DNA of 7,726 bases from Proteobacteria bacterium UBA4575 (lineage in GTDB: Bacteria > Pseudomonadota > Gammaproteobacteria > UBA4575). Positions 7,113 to 7,726 of this stretch are shown here, piece by piece. The stretch's first letter is position 1; each line of letters opens with the position of its first letter. The position numbers were made by a program, and so were the translations under genes. A model generated the notes under the pieces. The model was not told the origin of the DNA, made no database searches, and saw only the letters and a list, made by a program, of their open reading frames with translations. The stretch covers positions 1-7,726 of the forward strand of contig DGKH01000045.1 in assembly GCA_002386945.1 (NCBI GenBank), given 5' to 3'.

Positions 7113-7726
7113 AGTAAGGCTAGATTATCCCGATGGATTAACTCAGGTTCATCGATATAACCCAGTAATTTCTCTATCGCTGCTGACGGATGGCCAGCAA
7201 TCTTTCGGCTTTCCTGACTGTTGTAATTACTCAGTCCGCGCGCAATTTCTTTCCCTGTGGGATCGATTAAATGTACCAAATCACCCCGCTTGAACTCACC
7301 ATCGACCGCTGTGATGCCGACTGCGAGCAGGCTAGCGCCATCTGAAAGTAGGACGCGTGTTGCGCCTGCATCCAGATGTAAACTACCTTCGGCCTGTAAT
7401 TGATTCGCGATCCATTGCTTGCGTGCAGTCAGGGCCTCGATGGTTGGGTGTATCAACGTACCCTCATACTCACCACTAGCAACCGCTAACAAGGCCCCTT
7501 CAGTGCGGCCAGAGGTGATGATAGTAGCCGTTCCAGAGCGTTCAGCGCGTCTGGCCGCAGAGACCTTAGTCACCATGCCACCACGACCTAAGCTGTGGTG
7601 TGAAGGGCCTGCCACGGCGTCTAGACGGCTTTCTTGAGCGCTACATTCGCGAATCAGTTGTGCATCTGCATACTGACTCGGGTTGCGATCAAAGATACCG
7701 ACCTGATCGGTTAGGATCACTAAATG
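7109..7726 (-). CDS. proB: Glutamate 5-kinase, N-terminal part cut by window edge
   Basis: ProB phosphorylates glutamate to glutamyl 5-phosphate, the first step of proline synthesis in the cytoplasm. The frame is open to the right edge; the visible 205 residues plus a TAG stop are the C-terminal part of a protein of about 370, so roughly 165 residues, including most of the amino acid kinase domain, are missing. Visible residues 2-13 read LVILTDQVGIFD, the end of the kinase core, so the GTG at 7718-7720 is an internal codon and not the start. LGRGGMVTKVSAA at 46-58 is the ATP-binding GxGGMxTK motif. A PUA domain follows from about 115 to 190 (LHLDAGATRVLLSDGASLL, RGDLVHL, ARGLSNYNS), ending LLGYIDEPELIHRDNLALL, close to the Pseudomonas ProB C-terminus. 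It converges on rpsT with an 82-base gap. Confidence 0.97.
   Translation of the reverse strand, partial: HLVILTDQVGIFDRNPSQYADAQLIRECSAQESRLDAVAGPSHHSLGRGGMVTKVSAARRAERSGTATIITSGRTEGALLAVASGEYEGTLIHPTIEALTARKQWIANQLQAEGSLHLDAGATRVLLSDGASLLAVGITAVDGEFKRGDLVHLIDPTGKEIARGLSNYNSQESRKIAGHPSAAIEKLLGYIDEPELIHRDNLALL

Noticed and set aside
7093..7293. Plus-strand open frame opposite the 3' end of proB
   Set aside because: It is antisense to the ProB PUA domain and has no motif support.
7718..7720. GTG as a start codon for a 203-residue protein
   Set aside because: The frame continues to the window edge and the residues around it (HLVILTDQVG) match the inside of ProB, so the gene is cut off by the window and not naturally truncated.

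Overview
The window is a conserved housekeeping region of a gammaproteobacterial chromosome, and every stretch longer than 300 bases is coding. On the minus strand, read from right to left, lie the 3' part of proB, then murJ, ribF, ileS, lspA and the 5' part of ispH. The only plus-strand gene is rpsT, which sits between proB and murJ. The order proB - rpsT - murJ - ribF - ileS - lspA - ispH and the protein sequences, especially the PUA-bearing ProB with a GRGGM motif, resemble Pseudomonas and related orders more than Enterobacteria, where murJ is located elsewhere. By eye the base composition is moderate (near 45-50% GC). I cannot assign a genus.

Layout: 1-732 is ispH, running off the left edge. 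713-1267 is lspA, which overlaps ispH by 20 bases and ileS by about 26. 1242-4067 is ileS. 4099-5022 is ribF. 5029-6585 is murJ, which ends six bases before ribF starts. 6586-6759 is the divergent murJ/rpsT intergenic region, with a good promoter and Shine-Dalgarno site for rpsT and only a weak candidate promoter for murJ. 6760-7026 is rpsT. 7027-7108 is a short convergent gap with two mutually exclusive hairpins. 7109-7726 is proB, running off the right edge.

murJ to ispH form one tightly packed directon, very likely an operon. Its products serve cell-envelope construction (the lipid II flippase MurJ and lipoprotein signal peptidase LspA), isoprenoid supply (IspH, which feeds the undecaprenyl carrier of lipid II), flavin cofactors (RibF) and translation (IleS). 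rpsT encodes ribosomal protein S20 and proB the first enzyme of proline synthesis.

I found no undescribed system, mobile element, CRISPR array or RNA gene. The points worth a second look are small: the fkpB gene usually found between lspA and ispH is absent; LspA carries a roughly 16-residue insertion with two cysteines next to its active site; murJ and ribF start without a visible Shine-Dalgarno site; IleS has Ser-x-x-Ser where E. coli has Cys-x-x-Cys in the editing-domain region; and the rpsT/proB junction holds competing hairpins without a U-tract.
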